NCBI RefSeq assembly: GCF_000349945.1
Contig: NC_020516.1
Span: 186,001 to 250,000, forward strand
DNA: 64,000 nt
Source: Azoarcus sp. KH32C
Lineage (GTDB): Bacteria; Pseudomonadota; Gammaproteobacteria; Burkholderiales; Rhodocyclaceae
Direction: 5' to 3'
Shown in pieces: positions 50,486 to 59,756 of the stretch (the first letter of the stretch is position 1; each line of letters starts with the position of its first letter). The notes under the pieces were generated by a model, which made no database searches, was not told where the DNA came from, and saw only the letters and a list, made by a program, of their open reading frames with translations. The position numbers and the translations under genes are program-made.

Positions 50486-52468
50486 ATGACTGCCTATCCA
50501 GAACGCACTCTCAAGGCGCTCCAGCGCGCGAGGACCCAGCTTGCCGCCGGCGGCGTCCAGGACGCGATCCGCGAGTTGCAGAAGGTGGTCGCGAAGGTCC
50601 CGAAAGGCGAGGAAGGCTGGATGCTGCTCGCACAGGCCTATTGTCAGCGCGGCGCCCACGATCAGGCATTGAACTGCTATGAGCGGGTGACACGGATCAG
50701 TCCCAGGAACGCGATCGCATGGTTCAACCTCGGCATTGCGCATGCCACGCTGCATCGCTACGCGGAGGCCGTCAAGGCTTATGCGGAAGCCATCCGGCAT
50801 ACGGGCGGCGACCATCCGGCCGCCGTGATCAACATGGGCTGGTGCTTCATCCAGCTCGACCAGTACGACATGGCGCTGCAGGTGTTCGAGGCCTATCTGG
50901 AGGACTTTGCGGCCAACGCCGAAGTGTATTCGCTGATCGGCATCGCCCGGCAGGGGCTGCAAGACAGTGCGGCAGCCGCCGACGCCTATCGGAAGGCCCT
51001 GGAGTTTGGGCCGGGCGACTACACGCTCCACCTGAACCTCGGTTCCTGTCTGCACGTCTTGCACGACTATCGTGGCGCCGCGGAGCATGCCGCGCGTGCG
51101 CTCGACTTTCAGCGCGACGATCCGGTCGCACGTTTCAATCTCGGCACGGCCCTGTTCGCCCTCGGCGAAATCGACAAGGCGCGCGGGACCTGGGAAGGCG
51201 TGCCGCGCCCCGAGGCGACCCTGTCGAGACTCGCGGCGCTGAGCTATCTGGAGCCCTTCGACGGCGAAAGACTCCTCGCCGAGCACCGTGCCTGGGGGAA
51301 CGCGCTCGCCGCGGCCTGTGCGGCGGAGCCTGCCCTGACGCCGCCGATGCCCGCGCCCGGGCCGCGCCCCAAGCTGCGGCTGGGCTTCGTCTCGCCGGAC
51401 TTTCGCGAACATCCGGTGGCCTTCTTTCTGGAAGGCCTCTTGCGGCACATCGACCGTGAGCGTTTCGAGCTGTTCCTCTATTTCGACGCGCCCAACCGCG
51501 ACGAGGTCACGGCGCGCTTCCAGATGCTGGCCGACGCTTGGATCGAGCTCTACCCGACACGCGACCCGCGGGACGCGGCCCAGCGCATCCGCGCCGATCA
51601 AGTCGACATCCTCTTCGATCTGGCGGGGATGACGTCGCCCCGGATCGAAATGTTCGGACGCAGGATCGCGCTGGTGCAGACCTCCTATCTGGGTTACGCG
51701 TCGACAACCGGCGTGCCGACGATCGACTACGTATTGAGCGACGCGCGCCTCGATCCGCCGGGACGCACCGAAGCCCACTACAGCGAGACACTCGTCCGTC
51801 TCGGGAACTGCTTCGCGACCTATACGCCCCCGTCAGGGGCCCCGCTGCCCGCCGGGCGGCCGATGAAGCGTAAGGGCTATCCGGTGTTCGCTTCCGTCGC
51901 GCGGCTCAGCAAGATCAGCGACGGGGCGCTCGACCTGTGGTGCGCAGCGCTGCGCAGCGTTCCGGATGCCCGTCTGTTGATCCTTGCGCAGGGCCTGCAC
52001 CATGCGGCGACCCAGGCGGCCTTGCTCGAACGGCTCACGCGGCGGCGCGTCGCGCCGGAGAGGGTTGAGTTGCGAGGCTCGGTGCCGATGGAGGAATACC
52101 TGGAACTGCATTCGGACGTCGACCTCATGCTCGATACGACACCCTGGTCCGGGCACACGACGACCTTGCATGGGTTGTGGATGGGCGTGCCGACCGTCAC
52201 CTTCGAGCAGGCGCATCACGCCGGCCGCTTCACGACGATGGTGATGGAGAGCGCCGGACTGCCAGAATTCGTCGCGCGGGATGCCGAGGGTTTCGGAGAG
52301 CACGTGCGGCGGCTGTTGACGGACGACGCGCTGATGGATCGCGTCAGGGCCGAAGGACGGGAGCTCGTGCGATCGTCGCCGCTGATGGACCACGCGGGCT
52401 TGGCGCGGGCGTTTGAGGCTGCGTGCAGCGCGATGTGGGACGCCTACGCGAAGACAGTTTCGCTTTGA
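50486..52468 (+). CDS. TPR-containing GT41 (OGT/SPINDLY-like) glycosyltransferase
   Basis: A 660-residue protein. Residues 8-245 contain about six TPR repeats (AIAWFNLGIAHATLHRYAEAVKAY is typical). Residues 290-655 match the catalytic region of O-GlcNAc transferase/SPINDLY-type GT41 enzymes: LGFVSPDFREHPVAFFLEGLL near 295 with the family His, VDILFDLAGMT near 375, SYLGYASTTGVPTIDYVL near 395, and DTTPWSGHTTTLHGLWMGVPTVT near 550, the nucleotide-sugar binding block. Bacterial members glycosylate proteins such as adhesins or flagellins; no obvious target is adjacent. Divergent from the hybrid kinase gene across 157 bases. Confidence 0.92.
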   Translation: MTAYPERTLKALQRARTQLAAGGVQDAIRELQKVVAKVPKGEEGWMLLAQAYCQRGAHDQALNCYERVTRISPRNAIAWFNLGIAHATLHRYAEAVKAYAEAIRHTGGDHPAAVINMGWCFIQLDQYDMALQVFEAYLEDFAANAEVYSLIGIARQGLQDSAAAADAYRKALEFGPGDYTLHLNLGSCLHVLHDYRGAAEHAARALDFQRDDPVARFNLGTALFALGEIDKARGTWEGVPRPEATLSRLAALSYLEPFDGERLLAEHRAWGNALAAACAAEPALTPPMPAPGPRPKLRLGFVSPDFREHPVAFFLEGLLRHIDRERFELFLYFDAPNRDEVTARFQMLADAWIELYPTRDPRDAAQRIRADQVDILFDLAGMTSPRIEMFGRRIALVQTSYLGYASTTGVPTIDYVLSDARLDPPGRTEAHYSETLVRLGNCFATYTPPSGAPLPAGRPMKRKGYPVFASVARLSKISDGALDLWCAALRSVPDARLLILAQGLHHAATQAALLERLTRRRVAPERVELRGSVPMEEYLELHSDVDLMLDTTPWSGHTTTLHGLWMGVPTVTFEQAHHAGRFTTMVMESAGLPEFVARDAEGFGEHVRRLLTDDALMDRVRAEGRELVRSSPLMDHAGLARAFEAACSAMWDAYAKTVSL

Positions 52469-52481
52469 TGCATTTTGTATG

Positions 52482-52492
52482 TTGCAGTGCAA
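52482..52492. promoter_or_regulatory. TTGCA-G-TGCAA palindrome
   Basis: A perfect 11-bp inverted repeat in an AT-rich stretch (TTTTGTATG before, AAAATAAATG after) between the glycosyltransferase stop and the next gene. It shares the TGCA-N-TGCA core with the site at 2150-2162. PhaR-type repressors of polyhydroxyalkanoate genes are a candidate reader; this is inferred from the motif shape only. Confidence 0.45.
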
Positions 52493-52607
52493 AATAAATG
52501 GCGTTATCGTGGTTCCCGGCATCCTGTCGGGCGGGAAGGAGCGGTTGTCCGTGGATGCGACGCGCCGGCGTGGAGCCGGACGCCCACCCTGACGATTGGA
52601 GGCTCTG

Positions 52608-53372
52608 ATGTTGACGCTCGACGACCTCGACCATTTCAGTAGTCCGGCGATGGCGCATCTGTTCGCGCCCGCCACGCGCGAGCCGGACGCCGATACCCTT
52701 GCCCGCCTGAGCCGCATCGTCACCTGCCTGGGCTTCTGCCGTGACGTTGCGAACGACGAGCTGGCCGAAGGCGGGTTGCTCCTTGCCCGCCGTGCCCTCA
52801 AGACGGCGTTCCGGGGTCAGCAACGCGGCCGCCGCCTGCCTGCGGATGAACTCAAGAAGGTGCTGGAAGGCCTGCTGCTCGCGCTCGGCGAGCAGCCGCG
52901 GCGACCGGGCGAGGCGCCCGAGGCGGCCGAGGAGCGGCATGCGGTGGAGGCCGAGATCCAGACCGCCGCGGACAGCCTGATCGTCGAGGATTCCGTCGAT
53001 CTGCCGCTACTGGGGGCCTTGGCTCGCGGCGAGTTCGAGATCCTGCCATCGTCGAATCTCATGGCGCTCGTCGAGACACTCGGCCGGTTTTCCGGCTCCG
53101 CGGCGATCGACGTCGACCTCGCAATCGACGATGCCGGCCCCGTGCAACTCGTACGCATCCATCTGCTCGTCGAGAGCGGCTTCTGGCGCTGGACGGCAAA
53201 CGAGGGGAGCTGCATGAGCCGCAACGGCGACGCTGCGGTCTTCTTGCCGCCCGACGACGCCGTCGTCAAGGCGCTTCTGACCGGCCTCGCGCTGCGTGGC
53301 GGGCGCGCGATCACCTTTTGGGCCGACGCCGTCGCTGCCCGGGAGGAGCCGGTCGAAGCGCAACCCGCCTAG
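52608..53372 (+). CDS. conserved-looking hypothetical protein
   Basis: A 254-residue soluble protein I do not recognise. The first half is helical (LARLSRIVTCLGFCRDVANDELAEGG, then LKKVLEGLLLALGEQ); after an acidic linker (PEAAEERHAVEAEIQTA) the second half is predicted mixed, with LALRGGRAITFWADA near the end. No signal peptide or membrane segment. GGAGG seven bases before the ATG at 52608 makes translation convincing, and a strong intrinsic terminator follows the stop, so it forms a single-gene unit. The TGCA palindrome 116 bases upstream is its only regulatory clue. Confidence 0.75.
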   Translation: MLTLDDLDHFSSPAMAHLFAPATREPDADTLARLSRIVTCLGFCRDVANDELAEGGLLLARRALKTAFRGQQRGRRLPADELKKVLEGLLLALGEQPRRPGEAPEAAEERHAVEAEIQTAADSLIVEDSVDLPLLGALARGEFEILPSSNLMALVETLGRFSGSAAIDVDLAIDDAGPVQLVRIHLLVESGFWRWTANEGSCMSRNGDAAVFLPPDDAVVKALLTGLALRGGRAITFWADAVAAREEPVEAQPA

Positions 53373-53451
53373 CACTTACGCCCGGCTTCGTGCTCCACGC
53401 TCACTGGACTTAGCCCCCTCGGGGGCTCCTCCCTCTCCCCGTGAGCGTTGT

Positions 53452-53492
53452 CCCTGCCGCCGGCATTCGCTGCCGGTTGCAGGGATTTTTTT
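53452..53492 (+). terminator. intrinsic terminator
   Basis: Stem CCCTGC-CG-CCGGCA, loop TTCGC, return TGCCGG-TT-GCAGGG: twelve Watson-Crick pairs plus a two-base internal mismatch, followed by A and seven T (53486-53492). It ends transcription of the hypothetical gene at 53372. The last T is also the first base of the stop triplet of the convergent cyclase gene. A second inverted repeat, AGCCCC-CTCG-GGGGCT, lies at 53412-53427. Confidence 0.85.
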
Positions 53493-54988
53493 CACGTTTC
53501 CGGCGGGGGCTGCGGCGGACGGTCGACGTCGAGCTCGGGTCGGAAGAAGCGGAAGGCGTTGCACTCCAGCCGTTTGGCCGCGTACATCGCCATGTCGGCA
53601 CATCGCATCAGCTCCTCGACGTCGTTGCCGTCGCGGGGGAAGAGGCTGATGCCGATGCTGGTCGCGAGTTCCACCTCGACGCCGCAGGCGAGATAGGGGC
53701 GGCCGAGATCGTCGAGGAGGTGGCTCGCGATCGCCGCGACGTCATGCTCGCCGTGGACATGCGCGAGTATCGTCACGAACTCGTCGCCGCCGATCCGGCC
53801 GACGAGATCTTCGCCGCGCAGTCTTTGGGTCAGGCGCGTCGCGAAATCCTTCAGGACCGCGTCGCCCGCATCGTGTCCGTAGGTGTCGTTGATCGGCTTG
53901 AAGCGGTCGAGATCGATGAAGAGGAAGGCCGCCTTGCGACCTCGTCGTCGCAGCGTGGCGAGCAGGTGTTCGGAAAATTCGCCGAGCAGGGCGCGGTTGG
54001 GCAGGCCCGTGAGCGGATCGTGCAGCGCGACCTGGCGCGTGATTTCCTCGGCCGTCTTGCGGTCGGTGATGTCGATGTTGACGCCCAGCATCGTGTGCGG
54101 CCGGCCTTCGTCGTCGCGGTGGACTTCGGCCCGCCCGGCCACCCAACGCACGCTGCCGTCCGGCCAGATCACCCGCCACTCGGCTTCGAACGTTCCGCTC
54201 TGCATGGCTTCGCCGATCAGTGCTTCGATGACCGGGCGTTCGTCCGGGTGAATCAGGTCGCACCATTCGTTCAGCGCCGCCTTGAAAGGCTCGCCTGGCA
54301 AGCCGTAGAGCGCGGCGATTTCCGGCGACCAATGGACCTCGTTGCGGACGATGTCCCACTTGAACGTCCCGATACGTCCGATCTGCTGCGCGAGGCGCAA
54401 GGTCTGCTCGCTGTTGCGCAACTGCATCATGATCTCGTGGCGCTCACCGGCGCGCTGGAACATTTCCATCTCCAGCGCTTCGACGCGCGCCTGCCACGCC
54501 TGACGGTCGTTCGCGAATTGCGCGGCGTCGTGCGACAGGCGCACGAAATCGGTGACGTTCTCCACGCGATGCAGCAGGTACGTGACTTCTCCCCATTCGT
54601 CGAGCACCGGCACGTTGAGCGGACTCCAGTAGCGCTCTTCGAATCCGCCTCCCTGCTCAGGCGTGCGGCGGACGTCGTAGCGCTGCACGGGCATCGGGTC
54701 GGGCTGGCGGCTCGCCAGCACGCGTTCGAGCGAGGCGCGCAGGTTCGCGACGTCCGTCGCGCCGGCATCGTCCGGATTGTCGGGAAAGAGGTCGAAGATC
54801 GGGCGGCTGAGGATGTCGGGCAGACTTGTCAGCGTGTTCTGCAAATACGCGTCGTTGGCCCCGACGATGTTGAATCGTCGATCCAGGATCACGCAGGGCG
54901 TCGGGACGGCTTCGAACACCCGCTGGTAGTCGGGCGCCGGAATCGATGACCCGGATGCGGCGTTATCTGGCGCTGGCATGATTGGCAT
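53492..54988 (-). CDS. PAS-PAS-GGDEF diguanylate cyclase
   Basis: A 498-residue cytoplasmic protein. PAS1 spans about residues 20-150 (VFEAVPTPCVILDRRFNIVGAN), a helical linker follows, PAS2 (PAS_3-like) covers 195-325 (GTFKWDIVRNEVHWSPEIAALYG, ending NIDITDRK), and the GGDEF domain 327-485. The active site is intact: FIDLDRFKPINDTYGHDAGD and IGGDEF. An RxxD inhibition site (RGED) lies five residues before GGDEF, so c-di-GMP should feed back on the enzyme. No membrane helix. The ribosome site is weak; ATG at 54988 or 54979. It is downstream of another cyclase gene on the same strand, 82 bases away. Confidence 0.93.
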   Translation of the reverse strand: MPIMPAPDNAASGSSIPAPDYQRVFEAVPTPCVILDRRFNIVGANDAYLQNTLTSLPDILSRPIFDLFPDNPDDAGATDVANLRASLERVLASRQPDPMPVQRYDVRRTPEQGGGFEERYWSPLNVPVLDEWGEVTYLLHRVENVTDFVRLSHDAAQFANDRQAWQARVEALEMEMFQRAGERHEIMMQLRNSEQTLRLAQQIGRIGTFKWDIVRNEVHWSPEIAALYGLPGEPFKAALNEWCDLIHPDERPVIEALIGEAMQSGTFEAEWRVIWPDGSVRWVAGRAEVHRDDEGRPHTMLGVNIDITDRKTAEEITRQVALHDPLTGLPNRALLGEFSEHLLATLRRRGRKAAFLFIDLDRFKPINDTYGHDAGDAVLKDFATRLTQRLRGEDLVGRIGGDEFVTILAHVHGEHDVAAIASHLLDDLGRPYLACGVEVELATSIGISLFPRDGNDVEELMRCADMAMYAAKRLECNAFRFFRPELDVDRPPQPPPET

Positions 54989-55070
54989 GTGCTCGCGGGA
55001 GGGGCAAGCGGGGACTACGCTTGGAGCTTAGGCAGAACGAGCCCGGCGTCCGTTCCCTCAATCGCCCCAA

Positions 55071-56912
55071 TCAATCGCCCGATTGCATGCTGCTGGCGTA
55101 GCGCCCGCGACCGTGCTCCTTGGCGCGATACATCGCTTCGTCGGCGCTCCGGAGCAGTTCGTCGGCGCTCTCGCCGTCTTCCGGGAAGCGGGCGATGCCG
55201 ATGCTCGCGGCGATGCTCAGCGCGCGGTCCCCGAGCACGTGGGGCGCGTCGAGTGCGTCGAGGATCTTCTGTGCGACGATCTTGGCGTCGCCGCGGTGCG
55301 GCAGACTGGGCAGGATCAGGCAGAACTCGTCGCCACCGAGACGCGCGACCGTATCCTCGGCGCGTACCGATTGCTGCAGGCGTTTCGCGACGCTCTGCAG
55401 CAAGGCGTCACCGGCGGCGTGACCGAGCGTGTCGTTGACCTGCTTGAAGCGGTCAAGATCGACAAAGAGCAGGGCGAGCCCTTCGCAATGGCGCTGCGCG
55501 TGGGCGACGGCCTGTTCCAGGCGATTGTGGAAGAGCGCGCGATTGGCCACCCCCGTGAGGCCGTCGAGATGCGCCTGGCGCCACATCTGCCGTTCGGCTT
55601 CCTTGCGCGCGGTGATGTCGCGAAAGATGCTGAGGAAGAGGCTGTCGGCCCCGGCGATGAGCGTGAGCGTCGTCTCGACCGGGTAGATCCGGCCGTCCTT
55701 TGCCCGATGTTCGCCTTCGAGGCGGAGCGGCGCACGGGTTGTGGCCAGACGTGCCAGCAGTCGGACGTCGATCGCCGGATCGATCTCCGAGTAATGGCGG
55801 TGGAGCAGCGCGCTGGCGCCGCAGCCGAGGCTGCGGCAGGCTTCGTCGTTGATGTCGCGAATGAAGCCTTGCTCGTCGCACAGGATCATTCCGTCCGAAG
55901 CGTGCTGCATCACGTGCTTGTAGCGGGCCTGCAGCGCATGCTGGCGTCGGATCTGGACCAGCAGCAGGACGATCGATAGCGCGACGATGACGCTGCCGCC
56001 GAAGGCTGCCGTCAGATACTCCCGGCGCTGTTCGACGAGGTTCGCGAAGGCGTCGGCTTCGTCGACGCCGACGATCACGACCAGCGGCAGTCTTTCGAGG
56101 TACCGGTAGGAATAGAGACGCCGGATGTTGTCGATCGGGCTCGGCGCATGGAAGTGACCTTCGGCCGGCGCACCGGGCGCGAAGGCCGGGAAATCGCTCA
56201 GGTCCTTGCCGAGGGCCTGTTGCTGAAATGAGGAGCGGGCGCGCAGGACGCCGTCGGTGCCGGCGAGCGCCACGACGCCGCCTTTGCCGAGTTTGACCGA
56301 GTTGTAGAAGCGGCTGAAATAGGTCGGGTCTACGGACAGCACGATCACGCCGGCAAAGCTCCGATCGTCGCCGATGATCTTGCGCGCGAACTGCAGCGTG
56401 GCCTTGCCGGAGACCCGCCCCACCACCGGCTTGCTGATGAAGAGCGTGTCGTCGGCCGATGCCTGGAGGGACTTGAAGTGTTCCCGGTCGCCGAGATAGG
56501 TCCGGCCGGGCGGCGCGGGCAGGTTGGTGTAGGCGAGATAGCCGTCGGGCCCGATGATCGCGATCTGCGCAATGCCGCCGTCGAGCAACTCGCGGCCGAG
56601 GATCTCGGCCTGCTCGTCGATATCGTGGCGGTGGTGCTGGTATTCGCGGCGCAGGAGGATGAGGGAGGCGTCGATGCCGCGTACCGCTGCGCCGACGTGT
56701 CCGTCCAGCGCCCGTGCAAAGCTCTCGAGGCTTTCCGCGATCGATTCCTCCTGGTGCTGCCAGTCCCGGTCGAGTTCGCGCAGGGCGACGATCCAGAACA
56801 GCGCCACCAGGAAGGTCCCGAACAGGATGCTCCACGCGGCATACCAGGCGAAGCCCTTGAACGGACGATCGCCGGAACTGCGAAGCGCGACGACTCGTCG
56901 GGAGAACGGCAT
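55071..56912 (-). CDS. dCache-PAS-GGDEF diguanylate cyclase
   Basis: A 613-residue inner-membrane protein. A helix at about 22-44 and another at about 292-312 bracket a double-Cache periplasmic ligand-binding domain (IAQIAIIGPDGYLAYTNL near 115, YLGDREHFK near 140, GKATLQFARKI near 168). A PAS domain (325-440) and a GGDEF domain (445-605) follow. The cyclase site is complete (FVDLDRFKQVNDTLGHAAGD, LGGDEF) with an RxxD site (RAED). Many dCache domains bind amino acids or organic acids; the ligand is unknown here. GGAG eleven bases before the ATG at 56912 supports this start. Confidence 0.93.
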   Translation of the reverse strand: MPFSRRVVALRSSGDRPFKGFAWYAAWSILFGTFLVALFWIVALRELDRDWQHQEESIAESLESFARALDGHVGAAVRGIDASLILLRREYQHHRHDIDEQAEILGRELLDGGIAQIAIIGPDGYLAYTNLPAPPGRTYLGDREHFKSLQASADDTLFISKPVVGRVSGKATLQFARKIIGDDRSFAGVIVLSVDPTYFSRFYNSVKLGKGGVVALAGTDGVLRARSSFQQQALGKDLSDFPAFAPGAPAEGHFHAPSPIDNIRRLYSYRYLERLPLVVIVGVDEADAFANLVEQRREYLTAAFGGSVIVALSIVLLLVQIRRQHALQARYKHVMQHASDGMILCDEQGFIRDINDEACRSLGCGASALLHRHYSEIDPAIDVRLLARLATTRAPLRLEGEHRAKDGRIYPVETTLTLIAGADSLFLSIFRDITARKEAERQMWRQAHLDGLTGVANRALFHNRLEQAVAHAQRHCEGLALLFVDLDRFKQVNDTLGHAAGDALLQSVAKRLQQSVRAEDTVARLGGDEFCLILPSLPHRGDAKIVAQKILDALDAPHVLGDRALSIAASIGIARFPEDGESADELLRSADEAMYRAKEHGRGRYASSMQSGD

Positions 56913-57289
56913 TACGGCGATATCTCCTGCAGGTTCGCGGGCCCATTTCGATCGGGATAGATGGCGGGCCATTCTAACGGCCGGATGGAAGGCAAAATGC
57001 GAACGGTTGGCTGCAGTGTAGCTGTCGCTGCGCCGGAGATGCAGCACCTGCGCTGCCCGGGCTGGGTATCGGTCCGCTGGGGGAACGCCGTCCGATGTCG
57101 CCGGGGATTCTGCCGCAGGCCGGACGAGCCCAAGACTTGCGATGGATCGCGAAGCGGCGGAAGGCGGGGTATTTCGGCGCCGAGCCGCCTACAACGACCG
57201 GGCAAAATCACCTATCATGGCGAAACGGAGATCCGGTCAGCGTATCGTCTCCGGCAGGGGGCAGCAGGTTCGCATTGTGAGGCTGCGCG
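56913..57289. other. gene-free divergent promoter region
   Basis: It separates the dCache cyclase gene (minus) from the HD-GYP gene (plus). A -10-like TAGAAT reads on the minus strand at 56976-56971, and a -10-like TATCAT on the plus strand at 57213-57218; neither has a convincing -35 partner. The small frames here have no ribosome site. I see no RNA gene. Confidence 0.4.
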
Positions 57290-58579
57290 ATGAGTGACGA
57301 TCGGTGTGCGGAAGCCGTCTACGTCGACATACATGAGCTGTCTATCGGCATGTTCGTGATCCTCGAACTGTCGTGGCTGCAGCATCCGTTCACATTCAAC
57401 AGCTTCGTCGTGCGTACCGAGGAGCAACTGGCGACGATCCGCTCGCTCGGCTTGGCGAAGGTGCGCATCGACCCGCGCCGCGGGATGACGAGCCCGACCG
57501 CGCAACCAGAGGCCGCGGCGCCGGCCGGCCCATCGACGGGCCCCGTCCCGCCGTCCGACGAGGCTAGTGCCGCGATTGCGGCCGCCAAGGCGTGGCGCAT
57601 CGAGCAGAACCGCATCCTGCGCGCCAGCATGGGCGCCGCAGAGCGCAAGGCCGCGAAGGCGGCGACGGTGCTGCGCGACATCACCAAGTGCATCCATTCC
57701 GAACCCCAGCGCGTCGTCGCGAGCGCCGGGGCGCTCGTCGACGACGTGACCTCGACGCTGCTCGGCAACAGCGAGGTCATGATCCACCTGCTCAACGACC
57801 ATGCCGCGGGCGAAGAAGTCTATTACCACAGTCTGAACGTGACGATGCTCGCGCTACTGCTCGGCAAGGCCATGCAGTTCGACGCCGAGATGCTGCGGGT
57901 GGCGGGGATCGCCGCGATCTTCCACGACATCGGCAAGGAGGAGGTGCCCTATCGGGTCCGCAGCAAGACCGAACCGCTGACCCATGCCGAAGCGGACTTC
58001 CTGCGCCAGCACTGCGCGATCGGCGCGCGCCTCGCGACGCAGGCGGGCCTGCCCGAAGCGGTCGTCGGCGCGATCCTGCAGCATCACGAAAACCTCGACG
58101 GCAGCGGATATCCCGACGGTCTTGCGGGCGAGGCGATCACGCCGGTCTCACGCCTGGTCGGCGTCGTGAACGCGTACGACAACCTGTGCAATCCGGTCGA
58201 TGTGGCGAAGGCCCTGACCCCGCATGAGGCACTGTCGATCATGTTCGCCAAGCGCAAGGGGTGGTTCGACCCGGCGATGCTCGGCAAGCTGATCCACGTG
58301 CTGGGCGTTTATCCGCCGGGCAGCATCGTGAAGCTCTCGACCGGTGCGGCTGCGATGGTCGTGTCGATCAACCCCGCGCGTCCGCTGTTGCCGATGCTCA
58401 TCGTGTACGACCCCGCCATCCCGAAGGAAGAGGCCGTCATCCTCGAGCTCGAGAAGCAGCCGGATATCAGCATCAGCAAGGCCATCCGGCCCGCGACGCT
58501 GACGCGCGAGGTCTACGAATACCTGAGCCCGCGCAAGCGCATGACCTACTACTTCGACGAAAAAGGCCGTCCGACCTGA
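57290..58579 (+). CDS. HD-GYP c-di-GMP phosphodiesterase with DUF3391
   Basis: A 429-residue protein. Residues 5-130 are the DUF3391 domain that commonly precedes HD-GYP (VDIHELSIGMFVILELSW, then FVVRTEEQLATIRSLGLAKVRID), with a Pro/Ala-rich insert near 65-90. The HD-GYP domain (about 160-345) has YHSLNVTMLALLLGK, the metal motif FHDIGKEEVP near 211, and HHENLDGSGYPDG near 264, so the HD and GYP signatures are both intact. It should hydrolyse c-di-GMP to pGpG or GMP. GAGG precedes the ATG. It is divergent from the two cyclase genes and convergent with the REC-PAS gene. Confidence 0.94.
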   Translation: MSDDRCAEAVYVDIHELSIGMFVILELSWLQHPFTFNSFVVRTEEQLATIRSLGLAKVRIDPRRGMTSPTAQPEAAAPAGPSTGPVPPSDEASAAIAAAKAWRIEQNRILRASMGAAERKAAKAATVLRDITKCIHSEPQRVVASAGALVDDVTSTLLGNSEVMIHLLNDHAAGEEVYYHSLNVTMLALLLGKAMQFDAEMLRVAGIAAIFHDIGKEEVPYRVRSKTEPLTHAEADFLRQHCAIGARLATQAGLPEAVVGAILQHHENLDGSGYPDGLAGEAITPVSRLVGVVNAYDNLCNPVDVAKALTPHEALSIMFAKRKGWFDPAMLGKLIHVLGVYPPGSIVKLSTGAAAMVVSINPARPLLPMLIVYDPAIPKEEAVILELEKQPDISISKAIRPATLTREVYEYLSPRKRMTYYFDEKGRPT

Positions 58580-58604
58580 GGCTTGTCGGCCGCGGCGCGT
58601 ACGC

Positions 58605-59756
58605 TCAAGGGAGCGGCGGGTGATATTCGACGAAGCCGAAGACGTTGCCGACGATTTCGTCGCCGAGCAGCTGAGGATTCGCATACCAGCGCACCGTGCT
58701 GCCGTCGCGTAACACGAAGGTGCCGCTCGAACCCTTGTCCGGCGCGGAGAGGTGAGTGCGGAAGGCTTCCGTGATCTGCTCCGGGGCGACCGACTGCGCC
58801 GCGATCCATTCCAGCATCTTCCAGCCGTCGGCGGCGGCGAGCAGCTCGTGCGGGAAGTGCCACATGGCTTCGAGCCGGCGGTTCATGCGCGTGAGCCGCT
58901 GTTCGCTGTCGAGCACCAGCAGGCCCTCGGACGTGGCTTCGAAGATCGAGGCCATTTCGGCGTTGATGCGTTCGAGCGAGGACTCGACCGCGCGCTCATG
59001 CTTCAGACTGTGCGCCAGCACCAGCACGTGGCCATTGGCGCCGTCCGAGGCGTTCGACGTCGTCTTGCGCACCGGGACCCATTCGCCGTCGCGGGTCAGG
59101 TACTCGGTCTCGACCGCCTGCATCGGCCGGAAGCCCGATTGCGCGATCTCGTCCCAGTAGTACTGGTCCTGCGGCAGCGGTTCGAAATCCGCCACCGGGA
59201 TGCCGACGAGTTGCTCCGGCACCGTGCCCAGCAAGGCCCCGGCGGCGGCGTTTGCGCTCACGACGCGCCGGCTCGCCGAATTGACCAGCATCACGGCATC
59301 GGGAATCGCATCGATCATCGCCTTGTTGAGCGCCGCGAGCCGCAGGTTCTCGCTCTTCATCTCGTAATGGCTGAAGGCTTCCGCGATATGTCCGCGCAGC
59401 AGTTCGTCGTCCCACGGTTTGGTGAGGAACTTATAGATCGCCCCCTGGTTGATCGCGGTCGCGATCGAGTTGAGCTCGGTATAGCCGGAAAGCACGATGC
59501 GAATGGTTTCCGGGTGCAACTCCTTGACCTTGCCGAGGAACTCCGAGCCGCTCATGTGGGGCATGCGCTGGTCGCTGATGACGACGCCGATCGGCTCGCG
59601 CGCGAGGATCTCCAGCCCCTCGGCGCCGCCGGGCGCGGTGTGGATGACGTAGCCGTCGCGGCGCAGCATGCGGCGCAGCGCGGTGAGGATGCTCTCCTCG
59701 TCGTCGACCAGCAGCAGGTGGCGCTGCGGTGGCGCTGCCGGAAGATTGGCCGTCAT
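58605..59756 (-). CDS. REC-PAS-PAS response regulator without output domain
   Basis: A 383-residue cytoplasmic protein. The receiver (residues 12-130) is of the RpfG-like kind: LLLVDDEESIL, phospho-acceptor Asp in VVISDQRMPHMSG near 61, FLTKPWDDELL with its Lys near 112. A PAS domain follows at about 145-260 (AMIDAIPDAVMLVNSASRRVV) and another at about 265-378 (IFEATSEGLLVLDSEQRL). There is no GGDEF, EAL, HD-GYP, kinase or DNA-binding domain, so it must act by protein contact. Its ATG overlaps the stop of the hemerythrin kinase (ATGA), the evident phosphodonor. Confidence 0.88.
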   Translation of the reverse strand: MTANLPAAPPQRHLLLVDDEESILTALRRMLRRDGYVIHTAPGGAEGLEILAREPIGVVISDQRMPHMSGSEFLGKVKELHPETIRIVLSGYTELNSIATAINQGAIYKFLTKPWDDELLRGHIAEAFSHYEMKSENLRLAALNKAMIDAIPDAVMLVNSASRRVVSANAAAGALLGTVPEQLVGIPVADFEPLPQDQYYWDEIAQSGFRPMQAVETEYLTRDGEWVPVRKTTSNASDGANGHVLVLAHSLKHERAVESSLERINAEMASIFEATSEGLLVLDSEQRLTRMNRRLEAMWHFPHELLAAADGWKMLEWIAAQSVAPEQITEAFRTHLSAPDKGSSGTFVLRDGSTVRWYANPQLLGDEIVGNVFGFVEYHPPLP

